A DNA stretch of 64,000 nt from Micromonospora sp045209745 (GTDB taxonomy: Bacteria > Actinomycetota > Actinomycetes > Mycobacteriales > Micromonosporaceae), in NCBI RefSeq assembly GCF_045209745.1, contig NZ_CP109273.1, positions 620,001 to 684,000 on the forward strand. The letters run 5' to 3'. Of this stretch, positions 48,799 to 58,034 are shown piece after piece. The notes under the pieces are model-generated. The model was given only the letters and a program-made list of their open reading frames with translations, did not search any database and was not told the DNA's origin. The translations under genes and the position numbers were made by a program. Numbering within the stretch: position 1 is the stretch's first letter; each line of letters starts with the position of its first letter.

Positions 48799-50448
48799 TT
48801 AGGCGACTGGCTCGGGGGTCGGGTTGGCTTCGCGATTGGTGCCGGGGGTGACACGGGGGTCACCCTCGTCGGCGAAGTAGTCGTCCGGCGTGGTGCCGTC
48901 GACTCCTTCGGCCACCTTGCCGGCCCGCAGTACGAGCGTCACCAGCGCCGCGACGGCCAGGTTGACCAGCACCGCCACGATGCCGACGTAGATCGTCCTG
49001 GCGGTGTCGAACCCGAACTCCGACAGCGGGAACGCCGAGCCACCGAAGTGCTTCCGGGTCGGGCTGGCCACCTGGTAGAGCATCCACATGCCCAGCCCCA
49101 TGCCGGCCGCCCAACCGACGATCAACCCGGTGCGGTGGAACCAGCGGGTGTAGAGGCCCAGCGCCACCGCCGGCAGCGTCTGAAGGATGATCACGCCACC
49201 GATCAGCTGAAGGTCGATGGAGAACTGCGGGTCGAGGAAGACGATGCAGGCCACGGCACCGACCTTCACCACCAGCGAGGTGATCTTCGAGACGGTGGCC
49301 TCCTGGGCCGGGGAGGCGTCCCGCTTCAGGTACTCCTTGTAGATGTTGCGGGTGAACAGGTTCGCCGCCGCGATCGACATGATCGCCGCGGGCACCAGCG
49401 CGCCGATGCCGATCGCCGCGTACGCGACACCGGCGAACCAGTCCGGGAACTGCTGGTCGAAGAGCAGCGGAACGACCGTGTTGTTGTCCACACTGCCGGC
49501 CGACGCCCCGGGCAGGGGCTTCACGCCGGCCGCGATGGCCATGTAGCCGAGCAGCGCGATCAGCCCGAGCAGCAGGCTGTACGCCGGCAGCGCCGACATG
49601 TTCCGCTTGATCACGTCGCGGTTCCGGCTGGCCAGCACCCCGGTGATGCTGTGCGGGTAGAGGAAGAGCGCCAACGCCGAACCGAGCGCCAACGTGACGT
49701 ACTGAAGCTGGTTGTTGCCGTTGAGCAGGATGCCGTCGTTCGGGTTGGGCGAGGCGTCGAACTTCGCATCGGCGGCGGCGAAGATGTCACCCCAGCCGCC
49801 CAGCTTGTACGGCAGGTAGATGATCGCCACCAGGATGACGATGTAGATCAGACTGTCTTTGACGAACGCGATCAGCGCCGGCGCGCGCAGCCCCGACTGG
49901 TACGTGTAGGCGGCCAGGATGGCGAACGCGATGATGATCGGCAGGTGCCGGGCCAGCGCGTTGTCGCCGGTGACCCCCATCGTCTTGAGCACCGCCTCGA
50001 TGCCGATCAACTGCAGTGCGATGTACGGCATGGTGGCGACGATGCCGGTGATCGCGATCAGCAGTGCCAGCACCGGCGAGTCGAAGCGCTTGCGGACGAA
50101 GTCGGCCGGCGTGACGAACCCGTGCCGGTGTGACACCGACCAGAGCCGGACCAACACCAGGAAGACCAACGGATAGATCACGATGGTGTACGGCACGGCG
50201 AAGAACCCGGCCGCTCCGGCTCCGAACATCAGCGCCGGCACCGCCACGAAGGTGTACGCGGTGTAGAGGTCACCGCCGACCAGGAACCAGGTGATCCAGC
50301 CGCCGAAGCTGCGCCCGCCCAGCCCCCACTCGTCCAGGTGCCCCATGTCCTTCGGGGCACGCCAGCGGGCAGCCACGAACCCCATCGCGCTGACCAGGAG
50401 GAACAGCGCGGAGAAGACGATGATCTCGGTGAGATGGTCACGCCACAT
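48799..50448 (-). CDS. sodium:solute symporter (SSS family, monocarboxylate/acetate type)
   Basis: Protein of 549 residues with about 13 helices. SSS-family features: GGRSFGGWITWFLVGGDLYTAYTFVAVPALMFGAGAAGFFAVPYTI, GFVTPADFVRKRFDSPVLALL, YTYQSGLRAPALIAFVKDSLIYIVILVAIIYLP, and a Na-site region around ALFLYPHSITGVLASR. It resembles the MctC/ActP branch that takes up acetate, pyruvate or propionate. The ATG overlaps the stop of the DUF3311 gene (TGATG), the usual SSS-DUF3311 pair. A charged C-terminal tail of ~50 residues is cytoplasmic. Confidence 0.9.
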   Translation of the reverse strand: MWRDHLTEIIVFSALFLLVSAMGFVAARWRAPKDMGHLDEWGLGGRSFGGWITWFLVGGDLYTAYTFVAVPALMFGAGAAGFFAVPYTIVIYPLVFLVLVRLWSVSHRHGFVTPADFVRKRFDSPVLALLIAITGIVATMPYIALQLIGIEAVLKTMGVTGDNALARHLPIIIAFAILAAYTYQSGLRAPALIAFVKDSLIYIVILVAIIYLPYKLGGWGDIFAAADAKFDASPNPNDGILLNGNNQLQYVTLALGSALALFLYPHSITGVLASRNRDVIKRNMSALPAYSLLLGLIALLGYMAIAAGVKPLPGASAGSVDNNTVVPLLFDQQFPDWFAGVAYAAIGIGALVPAAIMSIAAANLFTRNIYKEYLKRDASPAQEATVSKITSLVVKVGAVACIVFLDPQFSIDLQLIGGVIILQTLPAVALGLYTRWFHRTGLIVGWAAGMGLGMWMLYQVASPTRKHFGGSAFPLSEFGFDTARTIYVGIVAVLVNLAVAALVTLVLRAGKVAEGVDGTTPDDYFADEGDPRVTPGTNREANPTPEPVA

Positions 50449-50690
50449 CAGCGGCCACCCCGCTTCTTCGTCATCTGGTAGACCAGCGTCGTGGTGGCGA
50501 CGCCGAGCAGGATGTACGCCAGTTGCAGCCAGTAGTAGCGCGGGAACCCGAAGACCCGGGGCGAGTCGCCATTGAAGAAGACCGGGATCAGCGGCACCAC
50601 GATGGGGATGAAGAGCAACCAGTTCCAGGGGCTGTGGTCCTTCGCCCTGGTCGGCGCCGTGGTGGGCGCCTCCGGTTCCGGTGCAGCCAT
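50448..50690 (-). CDS. DUF3311 small membrane protein, partner of the symporter
   Basis: Protein of 80 residues with two helices (WNWLLFIPIVVPLIPVFFN and YYWLQLAYILLGVATTTLVYQM). Small proteins of this type are coded just before SSS-type transporters and may assist assembly. The ATG at 50690 is chosen for its GGAGGT at seven bases. Confidence 0.85.
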   Translation of the reverse strand: MAAPEPEAPTTAPTRAKDHSPWNWLLFIPIVVPLIPVFFNGDSPRVFGFPRYYWLQLAYILLGVATTTLVYQMTKKRGGR

Positions 50691-50855
50691 CTGACACACC
50701 TCCGGGGAGTCGTGGGTCTCGATGTAACGGCCGGAGGCTACGACTTCGTGACGACCGTCACGCGACCCGCGCGGAGGGTGCTGCGCCGAACGGCCGGCCG
50801 GCTGCGCCGAACGGCGCGGCCGACCAGCCGGGCAGGTGAGCTCAGATGCGCCGGC

Positions 50856-51995
50856 TCAGAGCGCGGCGAGGTGGGCGGTGTCGTTGACCGTGCGGACGGC
50901 GACGCCGCCGTCAGGCCACATGTCGAGCACCGAGATGCCGGCCGCGTCCAGGAAGAGCCGATGCAGGAACCCGTCGCCGGCGGCGAGCGCGTCGCGCAGC
51001 ACCAGCTTGATCGGCGAGACGTGCGAGACGACCACCACGGTCTCCCCGGGGTACGCGGCGAGGAGCCCCGCTATGACGCGGTGCGCGCGTTCGGCGACGT
51101 GGGTGAACGACTCCCCGCCCGGCGGGGCGACCCGGGGTGAGGCGAGCCAGGCGTCCATCTCCCCCGGCCACTGCTGGCGCACCTCGGCGAAGGTGCGCCC
51201 CTCCCACTGGCCGAAGTCGCACTCGATCAGGTCGTCCTCGGTGCGGACCGGCACGTCACCGAGCGCCCCGGCGATCGCCGCCGCGGTGGTCGTACACCGG
51301 GACAGCGGTGAGCTGAGCACGGCCGCGACGGACGGGGCCAGCGCGGCCACCCGCGCACCGGTGGCCCGGGCCTGGGCCCGGCCACTCTCGGAGAGCGGCA
51401 CGTCGCCGCGGCCGGAGTAGCGCCGCTGCTCGGTGTACTCGGTTTCGCCGTGCCGGACCAGGATCAGGCGGGTGGCGGTGAAGCTCGGCCGCGGCTCCCA
51501 CGAGGCCGGCGCGGTCGCCGGGTCGCTGCCGGTTGCGGGCGTCGCCGGGGGCTGACCCGTGGCCGGTGTTGCCGGAGGGCGACCGGCGGCGGCGTCCATG
51601 GCGGCGTTGGCGAGCGCGTCGGCGTGCCGGTTCTGTTCGCGGGGGATCCAGGTGAACCGGACCGCGGTGAACCGGCCCACCAGCCCGGCGGCCTGGGCGG
51701 CGAGGGGTCGCAGGCCGGGGTGCTTGATCTGCCACCGGCCGCACATCTGCTCGACCACCAGCTTGGAGTCCATCCGGACGTCCACCTCGGCGGCACCCAG
51801 TTCGGCGGCGGCGGTCAGCCCGGCGATCAGCGCCTGGTACTCGGCGACGTTGTTGGTCGTCGTGCCGAGCGACTCGGCGCGCTCGGCGAGCACCTCACCG
51901 GTTTCCGGGTCGCGCACCACCGCGCCGTAGCCGGCGGGGCCGGGGTTGCCCCGGGACCCGCCGTCGGCCTCGACGGCGACCACGCGCGGCGCCAC
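50856..51995 (-). CDS. bifunctional RNase HI / histidine phosphatase
   Basis: Protein of 379 residues. N-terminal ~135 residues are RNase HI: VEADGGSRGNPGPAGYGAVV (first catalytic Asp), NNVAEYQALIAGL (Glu), RMDSKLVVEQ (Asp) and NRHADALAN (Asp). A Pro/Ala/Thr linker with a duplicated PPATPATG segment leads to a histidine phosphatase: LILVRHGETEYTEQRRYSGRGD (catalytic His) and VVSHVSPIKL. The same fusion is Rv2228c in M. tuberculosis, where the C-terminal part has alpha-ribazole phosphatase activity. GTG start three bases after the zinc-ribbon gene stop. Confidence 0.92.
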   Translation of the reverse strand: MAPRVVAVEADGGSRGNPGPAGYGAVVRDPETGEVLAERAESLGTTTNNVAEYQALIAGLTAAAELGAAEVDVRMDSKLVVEQMCGRWQIKHPGLRPLAAQAAGLVGRFTAVRFTWIPREQNRHADALANAAMDAAAGRPPATPATGQPPATPATGSDPATAPASWEPRPSFTATRLILVRHGETEYTEQRRYSGRGDVPLSESGRAQARATGARVAALAPSVAAVLSSPLSRCTTTAAAIAGALGDVPVRTEDDLIECDFGQWEGRTFAEVRQQWPGEMDAWLASPRVAPPGGESFTHVAERAHRVIAGLLAAYPGETVVVVSHVSPIKLVLRDALAAGDGFLHRLFLDAAGISVLDMWPDGGVAVRTVNDTAHLAAL

Positions 51996-51998
51996 GAC

Positions 51999-52736
51999 CT
52001 ACAGACCCGACTCGTTGGTGCGGACCATGATCCGTCGGCAGTCCTCGCAGCGGACCACGTCGTCCGGGGCGGCTTTGCGGATCCGGGCCAGGTCGGCACC
52101 GGAAAGCTCCAGCCGGCATCCGCCGCAGCGGTTCGCGGTGAGGAGCGCGGCGCCCAGCCCGGTGTCGGCGCGGATTTTGTCGTAGAGGGTGACCAGGTCG
52201 TTCGGGAGATCGGCGGCGAGTGGCTGACGGGCCCCCCGCTTGAACTCCTCGTCCTTGGCGATCTCGGCCAGCGCGTCGTCGCGGCGCTGCTCGGTCGCGG
52301 CCCGCTTGTCCCGGGTGTCGGCCAGCCGCTGCTCCACGCCGTCCAGTACGCCCTGCGCGGTCTCCCGCTGCTCCATCAGCTCCAGCTCGGCGTCCTCCAG
52401 GTCGCCCTGGCGCCGGTTCAGCGAGACCAGCTCGTGCTGGAGCGCCTCCAACTCCCGGGCCGGGCCGGTGCCGGCGGCCAGCCGGTTTTCGTCCTTCTCC
52501 TTACGGGCCCGGACCTGCTCGACGTCCTTGTCCAACCGGGCGATGTCCCGGTCCAGGTCGTCGACCGCCACCTGGGCGCGGACCCGCTCGTCCTCCAGCG
52601 ACGACAACTCCCGGGCCAGCGACTCCAGCTCGGCCCGCTCGGGCAGCGAACGCCGGCGGTGGGCGAGCTGTGCGAGGTTGGTGTCGATCGCCTGGAGGTC
52701 GAGCAGGCGGCGCTGCACCTGAGGGTCAGCCTTCAC
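51999..52736 (-). CDS. coiled-coil protein with C4 zinc ribbon (Rv2229c-like)
   Basis: Protein of 245 residues. A long antiparallel coiled coil (about 5-175, rich in Glu, Arg, Leu and Gln) is followed by a zinc ribbon CGGCRLELSG...VRCEDCRRIMV with two CxxC pairs. Conserved in actinobacteria between the RNase H fusion and the NIF3-like gene; function not established. The GTG start has AAGGAG upstream and overlaps the NIF3 gene by 11 bases, so it is operonic. Confidence 0.88.
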   Translation of the reverse strand: MKADPQVQRRLLDLQAIDTNLAQLAHRRRSLPERAELESLARELSSLEDERVRAQVAVDDLDRDIARLDKDVEQVRARKEKDENRLAAGTGPARELEALQHELVSLNRRQGDLEDAELELMEQRETAQGVLDGVEQRLADTRDKRAATEQRRDDALAEIAKDEEFKRGARQPLAADLPNDLVTLYDKIRADTGLGAALLTANRCGGCRLELSGADLARIRKAAPDDVVRCEDCRRIMVRTNESGL

Positions 52737-53598
52737 GGTCGGGCTCCTTGTCGTCCACAACGGGTGCGGCGGCGTGCACGGTCCACGGGTCGGTGTCCAG
52801 GTCGGACACCAGCGTCTCGACGCCCAGCGCCTCCCGGAGGAGGGCGGCCAGGTCGTCCAGCCACGGTCGTTCCGTCGCCCAGTGGGCGGCGTCGATCAGG
52901 GCGGGACCATCGGCGGCGAGGTGCTCGCCGGCCGGGTGGTGCCGCAGGTCGGCGGTGAGGAACGCGTCCACCCCGGCGGCGGTCGCGGCGCCGAGGAAGC
53001 TGTCCCCCGACCCGCCGCTGACGGCGAGGGTACGAACCATACGCCCGGGGTCCCCCGCGGCGCGAACTCCCCAGGACGTGACGGGGAGCACGGCGGCGGC
53101 GTGCCGGGTCAGCTCGGCGAGGGTCATCGGCTGGGGCAGCTCGCCGACCCGACCGAAACCCCGGTCGTCGCCGTGAGCGGGTGAGCCGGGCGCGGGTCGC
53201 TGCAGTGGGCGCAGCCCGGTCAGCCCGAATCGGGCGGCCAGGGCGTCGGAGACACCCGGGGAGGCCACGTCGGCGTTGGTGTGCGCCGCGTAGAGCGCCA
53301 CCCCGGCCCGGATCAGCTGGTGGATGATCCGCCCCTTGAAGGTCGTCGGTGCGACCGACGAGACCCCGCGCAGCAGCAGCGGGTGATGCGAAACGATCAT
53401 GTCCACGTCGGCGGCCAGCGCTTCGGCGACCGTCTCGGGCACCACGTCGACCACACAGAGCACCCGGCGGACCGGCGCGGCCGGCTCGCCGAGCACCAGG
53501 CCCACCCGGTCCCATTCCTCCGCCCAGACCGGCGGATAGCGCCGTTCCAGCTCGGCCACCACGTCGGTCACCGTGCGGGCGGATCCGATTGTGCTCAC
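52726..53598 (-). CDS. NIF3-like dinuclear metal centre protein
   Basis: Protein of 290 residues. Metal-ligand motifs of the DUF34/NIF3 family: DMIVSHHPLLLRG (His-His) near the start, AAHTNADVASPGVSDALA, and TADLRHHPAGEHLAADGPALIDAAHWATERPW at the end. The protein is widespread; proposed roles include metal handling and GTP cyclohydrolase-like activity, none certain. First gene of the operon that continues with the zinc-ribbon and RNase H fusion genes. Confidence 0.9.
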   Translation of the reverse strand: MSTIGSARTVTDVVAELERRYPPVWAEEWDRVGLVLGEPAAPVRRVLCVVDVVPETVAEALAADVDMIVSHHPLLLRGVSSVAPTTFKGRIIHQLIRAGVALYAAHTNADVASPGVSDALAARFGLTGLRPLQRPAPGSPAHGDDRGFGRVGELPQPMTLAELTRHAAAVLPVTSWGVRAAGDPGRMVRTLAVSGGSGDSFLGAATAAGVDAFLTADLRHHPAGEHLAADGPALIDAAHWATERPWLDDLAALLREALGVETLVSDLDTDPWTVHAAAPVVDDKEPDREG

Positions 53599-53680
53599 GG
53601 CGGGCCAGCTTACCGGCGCGAGGGTCGGTGGGCGGTGACACCCGGGCCGGCCGCGTCGAGCGGAAGCCCCACCGGGAGCG

Positions 53681-54253
53681 CTAGGCGGCGCTCCAGGAAA
53701 CGGCGCGCAGCGCGGCCAACGGCATCTCCCACGGGAAGGCGTGCAGGTGCTGCTCCCCCGTTCCCGGCGGATGCAGAGCGATCACGTCAGCACCGAAGAG
53801 CACCGTGATGCCCCACTCGGCCAGCCGTGCCACCCCGGCACGAAACGCCGGGTGACAGGCCATCGCGGTGTTCGTGTACGGCACTGCCACGATCGGGACG
53901 CCCTTGCCCTGCGCCTCGACCAGCAGCCCGAGCGCGAGGGTGTCGGTGATCCCGGCCGCCCACTTGTTGACCGTGTTGACGGTGGCCGGGCAGACGATCA
54001 TGGCGTCGGCGGGCGGCAACACGTCCGGGTCACCGGGATTCTTGTAGTGGGTCCGCACCGGGTGGCCGGTCTGCCGCATCAGGGCCGACTGGTCGACGAA
54101 CTTGGCGCCGTCCGGCGTGGTGACCACGCAGACGTCCCAACCATCCTGTTGGGCAAGGTCGACCAGATGGCCGACGTGCCGTGCCAACGGCGAACCGCAG
54201 GCGATGACGTAGAGCACCTCGCGGTGCCCGCTGGTGCGCGGTGAACCGGCCAT
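53681..54253 (-). CDS. flavoprotein of the HFCD/phosphopantothenoylcysteine decarboxylase type
   Basis: Protein of 190 residues. FMN-binding pattern of the flavoprotein family: LYVIACGSPLARHVGHLVDLAQQDGWDVCVVTTPDGAKFVD, then ADAMIVCPATVNTVNKWAAGITDTLALGLLVEA (the PATANT-like motif with N for substrate). Such stand-alone proteins decarboxylate Cys residues or pantothenoylcysteine; the substrate here is unknown. ATG at 54253; the gene lies 16 bases downstream of the XRE regulator gene. Confidence 0.85.
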   Translation of the reverse strand: MAGSPRTSGHREVLYVIACGSPLARHVGHLVDLAQQDGWDVCVVTTPDGAKFVDQSALMRQTGHPVRTHYKNPGDPDVLPPADAMIVCPATVNTVNKWAAGITDTLALGLLVEAQGKGVPIVAVPYTNTAMACHPAFRAGVARLAEWGITVLFGADVIALHPPGTGEQHLHAFPWEMPLAALRAVSWSAA

Positions 54254-54269
54254 CAAACCGGCTCCGCGC

Positions 54270-55499
54270 TCATACCCCTACTCCCATGTGCTCAGCCAAC
54301 TCCGCTACCGGAGAAGGCGGCGCACCACGTGTGCGACGAAGGATGTCCGACATCACCTCGTGCGCGATCGGCCGGCAGCGGATCTCCGACGGGGCGAGTC
54401 GATCACCAAGCAGCAGCATCTCGCCGGCGTTCGCCACGTCGCCCAGCTGGGCGTACCCGCGAGCGATGTCGAGCAGGTGGTGGGCGCGGCGCTCGGGCAG
54501 CAGCGCGTTGAACGAGGGCTCCGCGATGCGCAGCTGGTGCACCTCGACGGCCCGGCCCCCGTCACCCAGCTCCACCGCGGCAGCGGCCCGGTGCAGTTCG
54601 ACATTGGTCGGGCCGAACGACGTCCAGTAGTGGTTGTGGTCGCCGCCGAGCAGGGCGGCGGCCTCCTGCGCACAGTTGATCAGGTCGTCGACGCTGGCCG
54701 AGTCGCCGATGCGGGACGCGGCCATCGCGCCCTGGAGCAGCAGCATCCCATAGACGGAGAGCCGGGCCGGAGAAACCTCGTTACTCCCACCCGGTGCCAG
54801 GCGGTTGGCGATCTGGACGTTCAGCTCCAGCGCGGGACGGGCCCGACCCATCGCGACCAGGGCGTTGCACACCCGGGTGGTGGCGATGCCGGCCAGCAGC
54901 GGGTCGTCGGCCCGCTGGGCCACCGCCATCGAGCGGTCCGCGGCCAACCAGGCGAGCTCGCACTCGCCGAGCTTGCGTAGCACCGAGGAGGCGATCTGGT
55001 AAACCTGCCCGAGCAGGTGGGCCGCCTCGGCGGCCTGCTCACCGCCGTAGGCGGCGTCGGCCGCCTGGGCGTCCCGTAGCAGCTTGGGCAGCGCCCGGGT
55101 GAGCATTCCGTAGCGGCCGTACTGGTAGGTGAGCCAGGCGTGGTTGACGGCCTTGCGCATGTCGTCCAGCGGCGGCGGGTACGGCACCGCGTCGAAGTAC
55201 GCGCTCATCGAGTCGTAGCGTTCCAGCGCTGCCCGGATCTCCTGCACCTCGACCTGGTCGATGCAGTTCAGCGCGTCGGTGCGGCGCTCCGGGTCCCTGC
55301 CCAGGAGGAGTTGCACGTCCATTTGGAGGATGTCGGCGATCTCGTACAGGACGGAGAACTTGTCCAACCGGCGGACGCCGCGTTCGACCTTGTCCACCCA
55401 GCTCTTCGACTTGCCCAGCCGGTCCGCGAAGACCTGCTGCGACATCTTGCGTCGCCCCCGCCAATAGGCCACTCGCCGCCCTATGGGTAGCTCGTCCAT
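54270..55499 (-). CDS. XRE-family regulator with TPR domain
   Basis: Protein of 409 residues. N-terminal helix-turn-helix of the Cro/C1 type: ELPIGRRVAYWRGRRKMSQQVFADRLGKSKSWVDKVERGVRRLDKFSVLYEIADIL. The remaining ~300 residues are helical tetratricopeptide-like repeats (for example GGEQAAEAAHLLGQVYQIASSVLRKLGECELAWLAADRSM). This resembles streptomycete TPR regulators of development and antibiotic production. ATG at 55499 with two purine-rich sites upstream. A 17-bp palindrome at 55636-55652 lies in the divergent promoter region. Confidence 0.88.
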   Translation of the reverse strand: MDELPIGRRVAYWRGRRKMSQQVFADRLGKSKSWVDKVERGVRRLDKFSVLYEIADILQMDVQLLLGRDPERRTDALNCIDQVEVQEIRAALERYDSMSAYFDAVPYPPPLDDMRKAVNHAWLTYQYGRYGMLTRALPKLLRDAQAADAAYGGEQAAEAAHLLGQVYQIASSVLRKLGECELAWLAADRSMAVAQRADDPLLAGIATTRVCNALVAMGRARPALELNVQIANRLAPGGSNEVSPARLSVYGMLLLQGAMAASRIGDSASVDDLINCAQEAAALLGGDHNHYWTSFGPTNVELHRAAAAVELGDGGRAVEVHQLRIAEPSFNALLPERRAHHLLDIARGYAQLGDVANAGEMLLLGDRLAPSEIRCRPIAHEVMSDILRRTRGAPPSPVAELAEHMGVGV

Positions 55500-55635
55500 C
55501 TCCCCATCCCTCCCCTGCCGCCAGCAACTTATCGAGTTGGGGCGATGTCCGCGGATGCGGCGGCCTTCGTTCATCTTCAGGTTTTCGCTGGTCGCACAGG
55601 ATGTACGTCAGCCGCACGGCCAGTCCTCGTACTTT

Positions 55636-55652
55636 TCGTGCAAGTTGCACGA
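55636..55652. promoter_or_regulatory. 17-bp palindrome between divergent XRE and prim-pol-like genes
   Basis: TCGTGCAA-G-TTGCACGA is perfectly symmetrical. It lies 137 bases before the XRE start and 37 bases before the GTG of the divergent gene. A regulator-binding site is likely. Confidence 0.55.
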
Positions 55653-55688
55653 GCCGTTCGTCAACCTCAACGATTGTGGGTTACGGCA

Positions 55689-56420
55689 GTGACGGTGCTC
55701 GACATGCGACCTGGCGACCGCCGGGCCCGACGAGGGGAGATGGCACACATGTGGGGGAACGTCGGACCGCGCGTGGCCGAACTGTCGCCGCTGGAACGGG
55801 TCCGGCTGCGCCGGGTCGCCATGCGGTACGCCGCACACGGGTGGGAGGTCACTCCGGGGGCCTGTCTGGCCCGCAGCCGCTTTGTCTGCGGCCGGGCCGG
55901 CTGTCCCACCGTGGGCTGCCACCCCGCCCTGGAGAACTGGGAGTTGGCTGCCAGCGCCGACCCGTCCCGGGTGGCCACCTGGTGGCGGAATCGCCCACAC
56001 GGGGTGCTGCTGCCCACCGGGCGGGCCTTCGACGTGCTGGAGGTGCCGGCCCACCTAGGCCGACACGTGCTCGACGCGGTGCAGATCCACCCGGCCGGCA
56101 CCGGCGTACGCGGTCCGGTGCTGGTCACTCCCACCGGGCGGTGGATGTTCCTGGTCCGACCCGGCGACCCGCTCCGACCGGAGCTGGAGCACTGCTTCCA
56201 CGTGGTCCGGCACGGGCCGGGCTCGTGGATCCCCGCGCCGCCCACCCGGCTGCCAGAGGGGACGGTCCGCTGGGCGGTCGCTCCCGAGCAGGCCCGCTGG
56301 CAGCTTCCGGATTCGTACCTGGTGCAGAACACGTTGATCGGGGCGCTGCGCGCCACCGGGGTGACGCTCGCCCCCGACCTGCTCCCCGGTCACCTGCCGT
56401 TGCCCCGACGAGGCATGTGA
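55689..56420 (+). CDS. prim-pol N-terminal-like protein
   Basis: Protein of up to 243 residues. The core RVAMRYAAHGWEVTPGACLARSRFVCGRAGCPTVGCHPALENWELAASADPSRVATWWRNRPHGVLLPTGRAFDVLEVP resembles the N-terminal bifunctional primase-polymerase (AEP) domain as found in stand-alone actinobacterial proteins, with a CxxC/C-rich insertion and a FDVLEV strand where the catalytic acid is expected. It lacks a helicase domain. GTG at 55689, ATG at 55704 or ATG at 55749 (with GGGGAG upstream) could start it. Confidence 0.65.
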   Translation: MTVLDMRPGDRRARRGEMAHMWGNVGPRVAELSPLERVRLRRVAMRYAAHGWEVTPGACLARSRFVCGRAGCPTVGCHPALENWELAASADPSRVATWWRNRPHGVLLPTGRAFDVLEVPAHLGRHVLDAVQIHPAGTGVRGPVLVTPTGRWMFLVRPGDPLRPELEHCFHVVRHGPGSWIPAPPTRLPEGTVRWAVAPEQARWQLPDSYLVQNTLIGALRATGVTLAPDLLPGHLPLPRRGM

Positions 56421-56525
56421 AACAGGCCCGGTCGACGATTCCATCCGGTGCCCGGCAGCGTCGCCGGGGCGCCGGTCCTCGTTGACAGGGAGACGGCGCC
56501 AACGCGCGCCACGAACGGGGGAACG

Positions 56526-56687
56526 ATGTCCACCAACGACAGAGCGTCTCATCCCGGCGGCACCGAACCGCCCCGGCGCAGCCACCCACGGCACCGCTGG
56601 GCCGGCACCCGGCCCTCCGGCTCGCGCCCCGGCCGCCCACGCCCCACCGGCTCCCGCCCGGCCGGCACCCACCGCCCGCTCCGCTAG
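56526..56687 (+). CDS. short basic Pro/Arg-rich open frame
   Basis: Would encode 53 residues rich in Arg, Pro, Gly and Ser (MSTNDRASHPGGTEPPRRS...). GGGGGA precedes the ATG. Composition is low complexity, and its 3' end touches the apbE stop on the other strand, so it may not be expressed. Confidence 0.25.
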   Translation: MSTNDRASHPGGTEPPRRSHPRHRWAGTRPSGSRPGRPRPTGSRPAGTHRPLR

Positions 56688-57454
56688 CCCGTAAGCGGAA
56701 GGTCGGCGGAGTAATACTGGCGGGCGTCGTCGGTGATCACGGCGTGGGTGTGGCCGTCGAGGCGATCCAACCAGCCGAGGCCGGTGGCGCCCATGGCCAG
56801 GGCAGCGGTGGCGTACGCATCGGCCACCCCGAGGTCGGTGCCGACCACGGTCACCGAGCGCAACCCGCTGGCCGGGGCGCCCCGGCGCGGGTCCACCACG
56901 TGCCGACCCCGCTCGTAGACGCCGGACGTGGCCACGGCCAGGTCGGTCCCGGCCAGCACCAGGCAGGCCGCCATCGGGTCCCACGGGTGTTGGATGCCGA
57001 CCCGCCACGGCTCTCGCGACGGGGAGAGGCCACGCACCCGCACATCGCCGCCGGCGTTCACGAAGTGGTTCGCCGCGCCGGCGGCGAGCAGCCGGTCCGA
57101 GGCGACCTGAGCGGCCCAGCCCTTGACGAACCCGGACGGGTCGAGCCGGCCGGTGGCGTACGCGTCGAAGAACCCGTCGGTGGCACCCCACAGGTCGGCG
57201 CAGGCCTCCAGCACGAACCGCAGGTCCGGTGACGCCTCGGAGAGCAGCACCTCGCCCCGGTCGAAGCGGCACACCTCGCTGTCCGTCTGGTACGTGCTGA
57301 ACCGCGCGTCCACCGCACGCATCCAGGCGAAGACCTCATCCGCCAGCTCGTGCAGGCGCTCCGGTGGCAGGTCGTCGGCGAGGTCCAGGCTGATCGTCGT
57401 ACCCATGATCTGTTCGACCCGGCACAGCCCGGGTCGGGTCATCGCGGCCGGCAC
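56684..57454 (-). CDS. apbE: FAD:protein FMN transferase
   Basis: Protein of 256 residues, a compact ApbE. Motifs: MGTTISLDL near the start, RFSTYQTDSEVCRFDRGE, FDAYATGRLDPSGFVKGWAAQ, NAGGDVRVRG and ATSGVYERGRHVVDPRRGAPA (FAD-binding and metal residues). It attaches FMN to a Thr in the target motif. The target should be the upstream FMN-binding protein, one base away. Last gene of the five-gene cluster; GTG at 57454 or ATG at 57442. Confidence 0.9.
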   Translation of the reverse strand: MPAAMTRPGLCRVEQIMGTTISLDLADDLPPERLHELADEVFAWMRAVDARFSTYQTDSEVCRFDRGEVLLSEASPDLRFVLEACADLWGATDGFFDAYATGRLDPSGFVKGWAAQVASDRLLAAGAANHFVNAGGDVRVRGLSPSREPWRVGIQHPWDPMAACLVLAGTDLAVATSGVYERGRHVVDPRRGAPASGLRSVTVVGTDLGVADAYATAALAMGATGLGWLDRLDGHTHAVITDDARQYYSADLPLTG

Positions 57455-57455
57455 G

Positions 57456-58022
57456 TCAGAATGCCTGCTCGATGGCGGACCGTAGGGACTGCTTGTAGGA
57501 GTTGCTGGTCTCGGTGGCCTTGGAGACGGTGTTGAGGTTGGCGCTCTGCTTCGTCACCACCTCACCGCCGGTGCCGTCGTACGCCCTCCGGACGTCGCCG
57601 CTGTGGATGTCGGATTCACCCCCGCTGGGCAGCGACAGCGCGACGGCCTCGACGATCCGGGTGCCGGAGACCACGATCTGCACCTGCACGTACCCGTACT
57701 CGTTCTGCACACCGGTCCCGGTGATCCGGCGGGTGGTCGACTGGGGCGGCTTGGTGGTGGTTCGGGGTGCGGCCTTCGTGGTGGTGCGGGTGCCCGAGGG
57801 GCGGCTGGTGCTCTTGGTCGGCTTGGGCGACGTCGACGCGTTGGGAGCCACCGACGGCGTCGGCGCGACGTCCACCGGGTCGACATCCTGCGGGGTGGGG
57901 TTGACCGGCTGGGCGGTGGGCAGGTTCTGGGCGACCTGGTTGGTGGCCGGGGAGCCCTTGAACACCACCAGTGCGGTGGTGCTGGCGGCGAGGCCGGTGA
58001 TCGCGAGCAACGCGCGACGCAT
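57456..58022 (-). CDS. secreted FMN-binding domain protein
   Basis: Protein of 188 residues. An N-terminal signal/anchor (RRALLAITGLAASTTALVVF) and a long Pro/Thr/Ser linker precede the FMN-binding domain (VQNEYGYVQVQIVVSGTRIVEAVALSLP). The covalent attachment site is in LNTVSKATETSNSYKQSL. The usual motif is S-G-A-T; here Lys replaces Gly (SKAT), which is unusual. The flavin would accept electrons from the membrane reductase encoded next to it, or pass them outward. Target of the adjacent apbE product. Confidence 0.85.
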   Translation of the reverse strand: MRRALLAITGLAASTTALVVFKGSPATNQVAQNLPTAQPVNPTPQDVDPVDVAPTPSVAPNASTSPKPTKSTSRPSGTRTTTKAAPRTTTKPPQSTTRRITGTGVQNEYGYVQVQIVVSGTRIVEAVALSLPSGGESDIHSGDVRRAYDGTGGEVVTKQSANLNTVSKATETSNSYKQSLRSAIEQAF

Positions 58023-58034
58023 GGGATGCCCTTC

